Counted from the first letter of the stretch, positions 22,889-35,191 are shown. The stretch: 64,000 nt of DNA from Cryptomeria japonica (GCF_030272615.1 NC_081406.1:142321299-142385298), one strand, 5' to 3'. The notes: generated by a model from the sequence alone, not told the origin. Translations and numbers: made by a program.

Positions 22889-25383
22889 AACACGTTTATC
22901 ATCCTCAAAGACTAGCTATGAGAATCTATTGGAGATTGAAATATGATAATAATATTTCCTTTCCTCCTAAAACCAAAACCAAAATCTTAAGCAAATAAAA
23001 GGTGAGGAATCTTGCATTTTTCATGATTTATATTCACATTCTCTTGGAAAATGTCATGCATTTAAGAAATTTATTCAAAACCAATATGATCATGCACAAA
23101 TTTCTCTTACAATAGATCTAGCTGTCTTCCTTGACATGAACATAGTGCCTTAGCACTTCTTTTATTTTCATGTTGCTCTTCACCCTATGATATAACTAGC
23201 CAACTTAATTGGGGGCTCTTTATCATTTGTGGTGGTATTGTTTCAATTTTAAATACTTTGGGGTAGCAACATGAAGATCATTTTTTTAATTTTTTTCTAT
23301 TATTCAATGTTAGATCTCTTTTCTTGCATAGGGTTATTCTTACATGAGCATATAATTGTTCTTTGGTTTTCCTCTTTGCTTGGAGAGGAGCATATTTAAT
23401 GAGTAATACACTTATCTTGCTTTGATTTTCTTAAGAAAACTTACCTCTTCTATGGTTTCGATTATTTACAATTGTAATATTCCCCTAGCATGGAATGGTC
23501 TCCTGTGAAGTACATGTTCCTTCCTTGAGAGAGTTTGTTCCATTAGGAAGGCATATCGCTCAAAAATTATCTCCATTAGATGTGTAATATTGCTTCTTGT
23601 TCCTCTCACTTGGGGGGCAAGTATTTCGATTATTTATCTTTCTTTCTATCTCATTTATCATTATTTCCTTAAGGGGCTACATTTTTCATATTTAATTATC
23701 ATTTCCTACAATGGTACATTCTTATGACTAATCCCTCTTGGGGAATATGTGATGTTCTTTCTCTCTTATCTTAGAAGATTACCACTTCTTGAGATATTTA
23801 TTTTGCATATACTAATGTCTTTTCTTGCATATGATCACGTAAGTACATTGTGCATTTTCTTATGTTTAATCTCTCTCTATAAGATTGTGTAAGCCCTTCT
23901 CATTTTCCCTACACTTGGGGGTCAATGATCTCTTTCCCTCTCTCTTTTTCTAAGGATCCACTCTTTCCTATGTTATGGATGATGTGAGTTTCACTAATTA
24001 ATGTCATTCCTTGTATGAAATTATTATTATTTGCTCAAGGGTTCTCTCTTATACAAGAGGTGTAAGTCCTTGACTACAACCTCTTTTACACTTGGTAATG
24101 TACATCTATAATAAATTCACCCATCCACATTGGGATAAAAGCGAGCCATCCTTCATCAAGAATCCCTTTCACCTAGCAATAGGAGGAAGGATTGCATTCT
24201 TGTTCTCTTCTATGCTTCATTCTAGAAGATGTTATATTTGTCTAAGACAACTCCTCTTGGAGGTAGATGTCTTTTGAGCAAAGATCTCTTCTCCTCTAAG
24301 GATCTCCTTTACACTTATAGCAAGATATCTCTTTTGAACTATCTTATCCTTGCTTGAAGAGTATTCCCTCTCTTTCTTGGATTAAGACATTGTTAGATAA
24401 TGTATATCTTGTTTGTGTTGAATGAAGGTATCCTTGTTCTACTTTCCTTAAGATATCAACAGTAAACTATGTTGACATCTTAAAGGGGGGGCACCCACAC
24501 TGCTCCTTTTGTATTATATTTCTCTTGTGCATTGTATCCCTTATACAATGGGACATTCTCAGAACTGGATCACAACCTTTTAGAGTGAGATGTCACCATT
24601 TTTTCCCTTGTACAGTGGGTCATTCTCAGAACTAGAGCACACCCTCTTAGAGAGAGATGTTACCACTTTTTCTTTTATACATGGCGATTATTCTTGGAAC
24701 TAGAGCAAGGTCTCTTAGAGAAAGATGTCTTGCCTTTCTTTAAATTTTTACTATACATCTTATACATGTTGTAGAATACTCGGGCATAGACTCCTATGAG
24801 GTGCTTTGAACCTTACTTGCACACACACACATGTGGTTGAGTGGAACTAATGATGTTCTCACCTTCCTTACATGGATCACCCAGATAGACTCTAGGGGCT
24901 AGTTTTCCATGTCCTTTTTCTCCATGGATCACCTAATTATAGGGGTGAGATGTCCATGGTTTCCTCTTGTTCACCTTTCTTCTCATGGATCACCAAAGTG
25001 TGTATTCATGTCTTCTCTCTCCTTCCTCTCATGAACCCATAGTTTTACTATTGATGGTTCATGGATGATGTCAACTTTTCTCTTCCATGTGATTATTGGT
25101 GTTTATGTTCAATGACATTTGTCTTTGTGTTTCAACTAGTTGTTTGAGACATTTGTGTCAAGGTCTCTTCAACTAGTTGGTGTGTGGTCTTATGTGTCTT
25201 TTGTGCCTTGTCTTGTTTTGTGTGCTCTTGCATATGTTTGAGCGAGTTAAGATCCTAAGATTGGGGGCTTTTGTTCCTCAAAATTAGTGATGTCTTATAC
25301 TCCTTGTGGTATTTCTCCACAACTCTCATCTCTCTCTCCCTCTTCTACTTTATCAACAATATTGGCAAGATCCATACTCCCAC
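22889..25383 (+). other. Long non-coding 3' region of G1
   Basis: About 2.5 kb without convincing ORFs. It holds many short motifs such as cttggggg and a three-copy tandem repeat (24538-24740). A phrase gttgacatcttaaaggggg near 24470 recurs on the minus strand in G2 near 29150, so this non-coding region is shared between the two elements and is not random filler. Confidence 0.75.
24538..24740 (+). repeat. Tandem repeat, ~67-bp unit, three copies
   Basis: Copies begin near 24538, 24605 and 24672. Each carries a ttataca/ttgtaca start, then attctcagaactgga or a variant, then cttttagag...gatgt. The third copy is the most diverged. Confidence 0.85.
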
Positions 25384-25399
25384 TAAAGTGGGGGCTAAA
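25384..25399 (+). promoter_or_regulatory. Polypurine tract of G1
   Basis: taaagtgggggctaaa abuts the 3' LTR start (TG at 25400). The same tract precedes the G2 LTR on the minus strand (28269-28285). Confidence 0.85.
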
Positions 25400-26566
25400 T
25401 GTAGCATCCTAAAATTGTGACCCCCGCAATTTCAACCACATCTTAAGCCCTCAACTATGCGACTACATCTCTCTTTTTGACTGAGACCCCTACCTATGTT
25501 TTCATCTCGAGCCTCCCCTTGTTTTAGCCCTTATGTTGCCTTAAGACCCTGCCCGGGCCCCAAGATAGGGCAGGACAGGGGCGTGGCACCCCTGTCCTCC
25601 CTCTTAGGGAGGCCCTAAGATGAGTGCATCTGGCCCCTTTTGCTCAATTTTCTCTTTGGGGATTTCAATCTCTCTTGGTTGGCCTTTGGTGGATGAAAAT
25701 TAATTCTGTTGGGCATGTATAAAAGGAGATTCAATTCCCTCATTCGATAGAAGAAAAAATAGGCAACATAAGGATAATAGGCGAGATTTAAGTGAAAGAT
25801 CTTCATCAAGCATTTGAGTGTTCTTCTTTATGTGTCTTCTTCATTCATCCATTGGAGCAACATTAAAACATTCATTGGAAAGTATGTGTGTGTGTTGGGG
25901 TTTTGTCATGCCATTTCATACAACATTTTTTAATTACATTCAAGAAGCAAAGAAATCATCATCATCAATTGCAGATCTACAATGTATGCATTTCCATCAT
26001 TTACATTTAAGCATTTGCATTTACTTTCTTTCAAGGTTGATTCCTCAACCAGGGTTTGACTGAGGCAAACCCCTATCCACAACCCTTCTTCCCTTATTTT
26101 TCTGTGTGTAGGTTGTAGGTGTGCAGCTCTAATTGCAGGTTTGGACTCCATTTACAGAGATGGAAAAACTCTTTTCGACGCACAAATTTTTTGGAGAACC
26201 ATGTGCACTTTCAACATTGTCTCGATGAATTTTGTCCAAATTTGTAGGGCAGATCCATATTAGTCTAAATATCTCACATTCAAAATTACAATGCGATTCC
26301 AAACCGATATCTCCTCATTTCATTCATTTTATCTCTCTTTTCTACATACTAAAAAAGTCAACATATCTATTTACAAAAGGGGCCAAATCACTTTATAACC
26401 CTTAGAATCCACTTGGAATTCATATCCTTGTTCCTCTTGGATTTGGATCTAGTGGATTCATGTCCCTCTTTTGAATGTAATGTTTCTCCCAAGTGAAAAT
26501 CATCCTAGTGGTTTCCTTTCTCTCTCCTAGGTGGGGAACCACTAGGATCCAATTTTCCACTTTACA
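25400..26566 (+). repeat. 3' LTR of G1
   Basis: It runs TGTAGCATCC to ...CACTTTACA and is followed by the TSD copy gctac. The TATA box (tataaaag) is at 25718-25725. It differs from the 5' LTR by scattered substitutions and small indels. Confidence 0.94.
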
Positions 26567-26763
26567 GCTACAATTCTTGTTGTTTTGGTATCTTCAAATT
26601 TTGAGTGGACAAGTCTCAAATTTCTCCTCCAAGTTCAAGTTTAGTTGATTTCAGAATAGAAGTGACCACTTATACCCCCCTTTTTGTTCACCACAACCTA
26701 ATGTAATGAAATTTTTTGATGAATATTCTAGAATAAAATTTAGAGGATCCACGGAAACATATT

Positions 26764-28268
26764 TGTTGGTACCTTGGGAAGGGCCAAGTCTATCATATTG
26801 AAGTAATATCTAATGATGACTCAAATCATAGAGAAATTAAACCATGTATTTTGGATGGAAATAGGAATTCACAAGTTTACGCATGCAAACTATGATCTAA
26901 GCCTATTTCACAAATATTACATTAAAGAGAGGATGGACTCAATAGATTCAATCTCAATTACATTACAAAGAGGGTTGAATGCAAATTGAATTCCACTCTT
27001 CTTTGTTTGAGTTGAAAATGAAATTGGAAATATGCAAATTGAATGCAAGAACTAGGATTAATGATGTGAAATTGATATTAATCACCATATACAAGAAATT
27101 TTAGATCAATTACATAGACATGGGATGTAAATTTGAAAAGGGGATGTAGAATGAGACTTGCATTTTAAGTTGAGACACACAATTTCACTCTGAGTATCCC
27201 TATCCTTGGGGTGCCAAATGTAAAAAAAAGAGATATTTTTGCGATTAGGATGCTCTCTAGAATCTATGCAAGAAGTTGAGACACTGGCACCTAGCATAAT
27301 GTTGCTACAAGCAACCATGTCCTCCACTTTTTTCTCTTGCAAAATATCGATTTGGTTGTCTATACTTGATTGTCCAATTGTGGCTCATGAACTTGTCACC
27401 TACACATAAAAGGAAGAAAATTGTGTTTTTGATATGAGTTTGCCTAGGTCAAACCCTGACTTTGGATTTAAACCTTGAATTGAATTGAAATTATTGGAAA
27501 TGCTTGATTGAATTGATTACACCTTCAATTGATGAAGCAATGTCCTTAGTTTTAAGTCTTTCATATGTTGATGCAATAACATAATAAATAACATAAAATC
27601 CATCATGAAATAATAATTGAAAGTATAATTAAAGATGCCTTGATGTGGCTCGGTGCTCCTTGAATCATATCTTCTCTTGAATTGGTATGATAACATAACC
27701 ATGAGATAAGAAAATGATGAGTTGGAACAAATTGAGAGGGATGCCTTATATAGGGGTTCCATAATAAAATCGTGTTTTGGCCAAATTAGAATTATTATTT
27801 TTTCATGTTGAAGAGAACTAGATTTGAATAGGGTAGGACCTACATATTATCCTCTTGAAATTTGAGGAAAAAAGCATTGAACAAGGTGGCTTGGGGTGGC
27901 CTTGTGCTAACAATTTCGACTTAACTTTTTAGGAATGTGTGATAATAGGATCCTAATACCGAAAATAGATTTGTACAAAAAAAATATAATGTTTAAATGG
28001 GGGAAACATGTCTTGAGTTTTGAAATGGGGTAGGATTTATAATAATTCGGGAGAATAAAATATAAAAAGGACACACCTATAATTAAGGGCCCAAATAATA
28101 AAGTGTTGATGTAATAAAGTGGAATAAGACTCATAATATTGAATTAAATATTAATTTAAATCAATAAAGGTCCTATAATCCATAGAGGAATGGTAAATAC
28201 TAAAATGAGTGCTAGGAGAGTGTGCAATTAGACACCCTAATTAAAAGTGTAAAATTTATGATGATACA
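26764..28268 (-). repeat. 3' LTR of G2
   Basis: On the minus strand it starts TGTATCATCATAAA at 28268, directly after the purine tract, and ends ...GGTACCAACA at 26764. A TATA element (tatataagg) lies near 27750 on the minus strand. Its sequence differs from the G1 LTR although the purine tract and 3' region are shared. Confidence 0.75.
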
Positions 28269-28285
28269 TTTAGCCCCCACTTTAG

Positions 28286-30401
28286 CAAAGTATTATCCTA
28301 CTATCATACTCACGATAAAATATAAATGAAGAGATAGAGAATTTGAGAGCAAGACAAGTTAGGGATAGGAAAATACTAAGTTTGAGGGATTCACAAGCCC
28401 CCAAGAATAGGATCTTATCAATCCGTGCAAATAGCCTTCAAATATACACAAAACAAACAATGTTACTACTTAAAATAAAAGTTCTAATTCAACTAGTTGA
28501 AGAGACCTCAATAATCAAAATATCTCAACTATTAATATAATTCTCAACATGTTATTACAGGAGCACAAGTGGATTTATAGAAAGAACAAGGGTGTACACC
28601 AATTGAAAGGAAAAGAAACCATGATCCAATGCTAGAAAAGTGTGTTATGATATGAGTTCATTGGGGACAGATAAAGGAATATGGATTTCACAGGCTAACG
28701 AATTATGTTATGCTAGGTTATCCATGGAAAAGAACATATTCTATGAAACAAGTTGTGTTATTTTGTGTGATTCCAGTGGAAAAGAAGAGTTGAAATAGTC
28801 TAGCAAGTTTTGTTATGCTAGTAAACTCATCCTAAAATACAATACAAATTGAATAAGAAGAGTATTATGACATCAACTCAATCCTATAGATTGATTAAGG
28901 AGAGTGTTATTATAATAAACACAATCTCGTAAATTGAATAAGGAGAGTGTTATAATAGTCAACTCAATCCTGCAAAACGAATAAGGATAACATTATGATA
29001 GTCAACTAAATCTTGTAAATTAAATAAGGAGAGTGTTTTGTTGGTTATTTCATCCTGTTATATAATGCAAAGTGAAATAGGATAGCAAACACTTTGTAAG
29101 GAAATCCTATAACATTGAATTGAAAATAAGCAACAAGGAGGCAATATATATGCACCCCCTTAAGATGTCAACATAGCACTATGATGATATCTTAAGAAAT
29201 AATGGATAAGTATAAACACCTATATTACCAAGGAGATATCCTCTAAGAAACAATGTACACAAATTTGAAGCTAAAGAGGCATAACTCTTACAAGGAAGGA
29301 GAAGATAGTTGTAAAAGAGATATCTTATAAGAAATATAAAGGGATCCTTCTTATGAATGTAAGGAGAAAGATATCTTCACCTAAAGATATCTAGATCTCC
29401 AAAAAAAGTGAGGGGATGTTTAATAAACATTACATCTTCAAGAGGGAAGGAGACCAAGAATGCACACCTTCCCTATTGCTAGGAAAAGTGGATTCTTAGT
29501 GAAGGATTATATAATTTCTATTAGTAAGGAGAAAATATGGATAAAAGACATACTATTTCAAGCAAGGAATAGGTCTCGACCAAGGGACATACATGTACTC
29601 ACATGAAGGATAATTTCATGCCCAAAAGGATATGAAATTATGAAAGACACAACTCAACAAAGGAAAAGTGAATCCTTAGAAAGGAGAAATGATTTGAGAA
29701 ACTATTATTGCCCCCAAGTGTGGAGACAAGAATAGATATGCTATTATGTTGCTCCTGGAGTATGATTTCACTTGAAACTGTACCACCATGTATGACAATG
29801 AGCACCCAAAAGGTAAGCTTCTAATGTCACCTAGTGAGGAGAAACATAATAGATCATGAATTGTTGAATTTGATAATAGGAAGCTTGACAATCATTAGTG
29901 GAGTGGTCATAGAGTTGATGATATGCACAAAAAGGATGAAGATTCTCAAGATCTTGTCTATGTTTTCTTCTTTGTTTGGGCAGAAGAGGAGTAATCAAGT
30001 TGGTTAAAGAAGATTAGGAAAAACACTATCTTGTTGTAAAGAAACATTAAAGTAAGAAGAGATGGATGCACTAGACCATGGGGGAGGGGATGTTGATAAA
30101 GAATAAGGTTGGAAAACTAGATCTTCCTTAGAAAAATGTGATGCAAATTTCTCAAGAGCCTCAATACTTTGTTTCACACATCCGACATCATGTCCATTGT
30201 ATTAGTGCATAAAATTAGGTATAGGTGTTGAAATGCCTAGCGAAGAGGGTTTACTCTTAGGTGGGATTGTATTAAATTTTAAAGAACCCCAATCAACATT
30301 CATACATGTGTGAAGATTTTGAGTCTCAAATTTAGGCTTTTTTATTTTTGCTATGAGAGGGGGGGTGTGAATTATAAAGAATCCCAAGCATTCTCCAAGA
30401 T
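28286..30401 (-). other. Non-coding 3' region of G2
   Basis: No ORF of note. It parallels the 3' region of G1 (shared gacatcttaaggggg phrase near 29150-29180 on the minus strand) and includes a 43-bp tandem repeat at 28851-29064. Confidence 0.7.
28851..29064 (-). repeat. Tandem repeat, ~43-bp unit, five copies
   Basis: On the plus strand, copies start near 28851, 28893, 28936, 28979 and 29022. The shared core is gaataaggagagtgtta, followed by a catc/gtcaactcaatcctg variant. Confidence 0.88.
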
Positions 30402-30742
30402 TTACTCTTTAGGAAAATATTTAGTAGGAGAAAATATTGAAGAGATTAGAAAAGATTGAGATTTTATTTTTATTTGTAAATATTTTTCATCCTCTAAGGT
30501 AATCTTGTCATTGTTATGGATGATCTTGATATTTTGATGAAGAGTAGAAGGAACTACTTGCATAGCATGAATCCAAGGTATACCTAGAATAAGGTTATAT
30601 CTGAGCGTATCGAGCATGACACAGATAGTTGTAGGTATCATAATGAGACCTACCTTAACAGGCAAGGTGATTGTAACTAATGGTAGTTTACCAACATTAT
30701 CAAAATGATGAATATGAAGAGAATAAGGTTGAAAAAGAGAAG
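30402..30742 (-). pseudogene. pol: Protease-region remnant of G2 polyprotein
   Basis: The minus-strand frame contains FDNVGKLPLVTITLPVKVG, then NLILGIPWIHAMQVVPSTLHQ, then IKIIHNND. These match the end of the aspartic protease and the linker of plant Tat-lineage gypsy polyproteins (the ILGRPW-like and VPSTLHQ motifs). The catalytic DNGS-like motif is on the other side of copia C near 59735. The open frame appears to extend to 30779, but the first residues come from the copia LTR and are artificial. RT and later domains, which should lie downstream, are replaced by non-coding DNA. Confidence 0.8.
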
Positions 30743-30748
30743 TATACA

Positions 30749-31917
30749 TGTTAAAAGAATGAGATTGTATGGTTGTCATTCATGTCAAACCTGGTTATCC
30801 AAATGGATATTGGTTCAAATATGCTTTGTCAGACCATGGTTATCTAGATAGAGCTAGGTATGAATACTCTTTTAGTGTTGGTTGTGACATCTTATATTTA
30901 GGGTGGTTTGGAAAGATTTTGATGCCCAATTGATATGTTGATATTTGCATTGATATTTAGTGGATCATGTTCTTTTGGTTTAGATATGTACTAGAAGATG
31001 TGTTGAGGTGATTATTTGGGTCTCACTTTGGTTTGTGTAGATCTGCGTGAAGTATTTTGCATCAGAAGTGGTTGTGTGGCTGACTGGTTGATTAAATCTA
31101 CATTTTATGCTTTTTTTTTCTTTTGGGATATGTGTTTGTATGTGCGAATTATCAGATTGTTTTTGGGATGATGTATTATAACATGTTTTGGTTCCCTATT
31201 TCTCCTAGAGTAGACCAATTAAATATTTTTGACCAGTCTAAGTGGCTTATTTTGTTTTGGTCGGTCCTTGTTTAAGATTTCAATCTATATATCATATATA
31301 AGATGTTAAAAAGAATGAATTGAGTATGGATGAGAAGTGAATTGAGTGAAAAGTATATTTGAATGATTTGCAAGAAAATTTAAGTTTGTGGTGATGTGAA
31401 AGACAAATTTGGAAGGGCTTTGAAGCTGATATATTTTGCCAGCTAGAGTGTTGTAATAGTGGATATTGTCAAAGATGTTTTCCATGTATTGGTCACTTGA
31501 TTTATATTTAAGGATACTTTCATGATTAGGATAATTCTTCTCATTTTCAGTTCATCTATTTCATTCATTGTTGATTGACAATGAGTCCTTCAGCAATAGT
31601 TTGTATCTTGTCTTAAAGAAGTGTTCTTTAGTTGCACAATTCCTTTGTATCTTTCCTAAGGTTGTGCAACTTAGTTCTAAAAGTCTTTCAAGTGTTGGTT
31701 CTCCTTGGCTACAAGCCTAAAAAGTTGTAAACATTATTATTCATATTGTGAGTTAGATTCTCACCATGGTTTTTCCCTATTTGGGTTTTCCACGTATATC
31801 TAGTGTTTATGTTTGATGAATTGATGATAAAAATGTTGATATTGAATAAGTTTATTAATAACTATTTTTAAAGTTCTAGACTCATTCACCCCCTCTCAAT
31901 CCTATTGGGTTTCAACA
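30749..31917 (+). repeat. 5' LTR of copia C
   Basis: It runs TGTTAAAAGAATG to ...GGGTTTCAACA. The conserved gtttttccctatttggg/ttccacgta block is at about 31768-31796 and the C-tract near 31888. It matches 58454-59663 with many substitutions, more diverged than the A or G1 LTR pairs. Confidence 0.9.
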
Positions 31918-31919
31918 AT

Positions 31920-31931
31920 TGGTATCAGAGC
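31920..31931 (+). promoter_or_regulatory. Primer-binding site, copia C
   Basis: TGGTATCAGAGC, two bases after the 5' LTR, complementary to initiator tRNA-Met. Confidence 0.95.
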
Positions 31932-31976
31932 AAGGCTCTTGTGTGGAGAGCTTAACCATTTGAGGTAGATATAAAG

Positions 31977-32929
31977 ATGGCACATGACCTTCATGTTAAA
32001 GCTCTAATGTTTGATAGAACTAACTAGAACCATTAGAAGGAAATAATGAAATCATATTTGGAAGCATTGCAGAATGGAATCTGGGAGATTGTACAGACTA
32101 GTTATCAACGACCTCCTAATGGACCATCTACTCCAAATGAGATTAAGGCACAAAAAACAAATGCGAAGGCTAAAACAATTTTGATTAGTTGTCTTAGTGA
32201 TGAATTTTTTGGTAAAGTCAAAGTAATGAAGGATGCTAAGGGAATATATATCAAGTTGAGTTATGCATATGAAGGTGATCCAAAAACATAACAAGCAAGA
32301 CTCTTGAACCTTAAGTGGAAGTTTGAAGATTTCAAAATGGCTAATGATGAAATTATTGAGAGTTACATACATAGAGTGAATGATACAATGGAGACTATAG
32401 GTGGAATGATTGAAGAAAGTGATGTTATTAGAAAGATCTTGTTTACCTTGACAAATCCATATAAATCAAAGAAGTGTGTATTGAAGAATGTCATGATTTG
32501 AACAACTACACAATTGCTTAGCTGCATTGTTTGCCTATGAGATTGGTGAAATGGAAGATATAAAGTCCTATCAAAGAGAAGTTGCATTTACAGCTTCAAG
32601 GATATTAGGAGATGAATTAAAAACTAGTGAGAACCCATATGAGATTGAAACAAACTTTGTAAGAAGGCTAAAACAAGCAATTGGAAAGTACAAAGGTAAT
32701 CTACCCTTGAAATGTTTTAATTGTGGAAGAATCAGTCATTATGCTTCAAAATATGCATATGAAGAAGATTATAGAAAATCAAAGAATGACTAAAATAAAA
32801 GTAGGTTTAAAAGAAATGACTAAAAGAGAAGAATGGATGATAAAGGGAAAATAAGTTTGTATTCTACTGAAGGAAGCACCTTCATTAGAAGAAGATGATG
32901 CTGAAGAATCGAATGAAGAATCCATATTT
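31977..32929 (+). pseudogene. gag: gag of copia C
   Basis: The frame opens at ATG 31977 (MAHDLHVKALMFD). TAG stops at 32025 and 32034 sit where Trp is expected in the conserved N-terminal gag motif, and a TAA at 32289 sits in KT-QARL, where Gln is likely. Recognisable are IMKSYLEALQNGIWEIV, a gag core with AKAKTILISCLSDEFF and LNLKWKFEDFKM, and a degraded zinc knuckle CFNCGRISHYASKY near 32711, in which the last Cys is replaced by Tyr. A frameshift lies between 32501 and 32527. This is the retrotransposon capsid gene. Confidence 0.88.
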
Positions 32930-33237
32930 ATGGAAATTGAAGAAAAGTATCAAGAATGTATTAGAAGATCTGAAGAGAAGACTGCACTACATGCTAAAGT
33001 TGAATCTAGCTCATGGATCATTGATTCCAGATACTCAAATGACATGAATAGAGGCAAAGAAAATTTTATTACCCTCAAGAAGTATGATGGTGGATTTGAA
33101 TATTTGCAAAAGAGGAAGTTGCATAGATCTATGAGATAGGATGTATCTCTATTAATGGAAAACACAAAATTGATAGTGTTCAATATGTAGAAGGATTGGC
33201 ACATAGTTTGTTGAGTGTTTTTGATTAAGCAAAAACA
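32930..33237 (+). pseudogene. pol: Protease of copia C, N-terminal part
   Basis: The aspartic protease motif reads SSWIIDSRYSNDMNRG near 33010; the conserved Gly-Cys after DS is changed, so the enzyme would be dead. FITLKKYDGG follows, then, after a TAG at 33137 and further damage, GLAHSLLSVFD near 33190. The frame runs into the LINE insertion at about 33238 and resumes as pre-integrase sequence at 47864. Confidence 0.85.
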
Positions 33238-33435
33238 GGTTTTGAGGGGACCCAAAACCCCTTACACCATAATCCAAAGATAGAGCATTAAAGCAACTAG
33301 ACCAAGACAAACAAAAAAGAAATAGAATGGGCTGCTACAAAAAAAGACAACAGAGACCCATCAGCTAAAGAAAAGAACAACAAAAAAACCAGCGAGGTGT
33401 TGGCAAGCACAACAACAAAAAGATACCATGACCAG

Positions 33436-35007
33436 TTACATGAAAATATTGAGACCAGTAGTAGCCTCTTTCTCCAGTATCATCATGGTATTTGTAGCTT
33501 CCTTGAGGTCAAGAAGCTCCTGAGGCAAAGGAACCTCCACAACCTTGGTGCAATGTCTGGTCCTCCTCATAGTGCAAGGGATATCCTTGGAGCTAGAGAC
33601 CCCAACATGCATCTCCAGATCCACAAAGTTCATGTCATTATGCATCTTCTCCAATCTAGCCACCAATGTTGACATATTGGTCGTAAACACTCTCAACATA
33701 GCCGCACTATTCTCCATTATCTTCTTGAGAGCAACCTTAATTTTTTGTATTTTTAGGTTAATCTCCCCAAAAATTTTATCATATCTATTCTTAAAAAGCT
33801 CAATATCCTCTCCATTTTTTCGAATGCACTCTAGCATCATTATTTTTTCATCTTCTTTCTACAGGGCACACTCATTGCTCTTAGAAGCACATATTTTCCC
33901 CTTGTCCTTTATTCTCACCTGACCCACTATCTCCACAACCCCTTCAACCCTTTCCAACTTAGCTAAGGTAGTTCTCTGCTTAATATGCAGAGTCTTAATT
34001 TCATGGAACACCCAATTTTGGAAGCGATACATATCAACTGAGGCGATTCTAGCAGTTCCCAAAATATCGAGCATCACTTCAGGGTTGTCCTGTAAATCCT
34101 GGGAGTCCAAGTCCATCGGTTCCGATTCCTGGTTTTTCAGAATTTTGAGGAGGTAGCTCACCCCTTGTATCAGAATCAGATAAAGTAATATTCTTACCCT
34201 TCCCCTTGGGCTTCACCTTGTAACTAGAGATTTCCTCTTTCGATGAAACATCATTGTTCTTCTTGGGGATTCTAACCTTCTTCGTAGGGGGGTAGAGGCG
34301 ACGACCTGAACCTTAGACCCAAAGTCATCCAAGCCATCACTAGGGGTGTAATCCTCATCTTTATCTTCCAAACCGGCCTTCACACTATTAACTCTAGCTT
34401 CAAAGTGCTCATAAATTAAAAGGATTAATCCTTGATGAGCCAAAGGGCTCAACTTAGGGTTCTTAATATGGTCAGCCAGACAATCATTTAGGGATGAAAC
34501 CAGATAATAAGGAAAGGCATCCTTATTCCCATATCTAAAATGATCGTGAAACACAAAATGGTAGATATAGACCTTAGTAAACCCCCCATCAACCGTAATA
34601 AATTCCATTATCACTTTCAACATTTTACGCCAAAAACTTTTTACTTGGTTGCGAGCAAAATAAGTTCCATCTTGCTTGACAAGCCTCTCCTTTTCATCAT
34701 AATTCTTAGGAAATGTTTTCACCATATTGTTAGAAATTTTTTTGTCCCTGAAGAATCTGGCCACCTCCATCAACAACCTTGTAACCTCCGCAACCAATTT
34801 CTCATCCAACTTTGCCGTCTACCATAACAGAGTGACTTTCTTTTTGTTACATCCCTTAACAAAGAGTTTGGAAACATGGTCCTTTTTACCATGTAATTTC
34901 TCCATATATACTATTAGACCTCCTTTCTGTAATCTTCTCCACACTTTTTGTTCCTTCTTCCAACCTTCACAGCTTGACGACTCATTCCTATTAATATTGC
35001 CCCCCAT
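33436..35007 (-). pseudogene. LINE ORF3, unknown function, downstream of RNase H
   Basis: From ATG 35007 (MGGNINRNESSSC) the minus-strand frame runs about 520 codons to a stop at 33436, with a TAG at 34819, a frameshift pair around the C-run near 34290, and a stop at 33859. The first half has FWRKMLKVIMEF, then KVYIYHFVFHDHFRYG and FPYYLVSSLNDCLADHI. The second half (ELFKNRYDKIFGEINLKIQ, MLRVFTTNMSTLVARLEKM) looks like coiled coil. The sequence is clearly coding-like and aligned with the LINE strand, but no LINE domain I know fits. It could be a captured ORF or part of an older element read through by the LINE. Confidence 0.65.
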
Positions 35008-35191
35008 TGTTTCAGCAGTCCAAATAAACCCGCCTTCACCAGAGAAAAAAGAGACTCTGCAATACCAACAGAGAAATACAGAGCTAAGGCAAATAATGCA
35101 ATTAATCACCCTCAAAGTGTGCGGGGTAGTCCACCTCATATAATCTAGAAACTTCCTACCAGACCGACAATCATTTATGTAACAACTCGAT

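Larger units (their letters stand above)
19944..26566 (+). mobile_element. Gypsy-like element G1, complete ends, no pol
   Basis: The LTRs 19944-21112 and 25400-26566 are closely similar and flanked by the exact TSD gctac (19939-19943 and 26567-26571). The 5' LTR begins TA where the 3' LTR has TG, a point change. A purine tract precedes the 3' LTR. The 4.3-kb interior has one coding stretch (21731-22888) resembling the gag/protease linker of plant Tat-lineage gypsy elements, and no protease, RT, RNase H or integrase motif in any frame. It is therefore a non-autonomous element whose movement would need enzymes in trans. Confidence 0.92.
26764..30748 (-). mobile_element. Gypsy element G2, 3' half (Tat-like)
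   Basis: On the minus strand this holds a protease-region remnant (30742-30402), a long non-coding 3' region, a purine tract (28285-28269) and a 3' LTR (28268-26764). The element continues on the far side of copia C, at 59665-60545: the reading frame is continuous across the C insertion point. The 5' LTR lies outside the window or is lost. The host TSD copy next to the LTR would be atatt (26759-26763). Confidence 0.85.

Noticed and set aside
24092-24277. Small plus-strand ORF in G1
   Set aside because: Short, no motif, and embedded in the non-coding 3' region shared with G2.
28851-29064. Regular 43-bp repeats considered as a CRISPR array
   Set aside because: The units are contiguous tandem repeats without unique spacers, inside a plant retroelement.
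34540-35143. Plus-strand ORFs opposite LINE ORF3
   Set aside because: Shadows of the minus-strand coding sequence; composition and motifs support the minus strand only.
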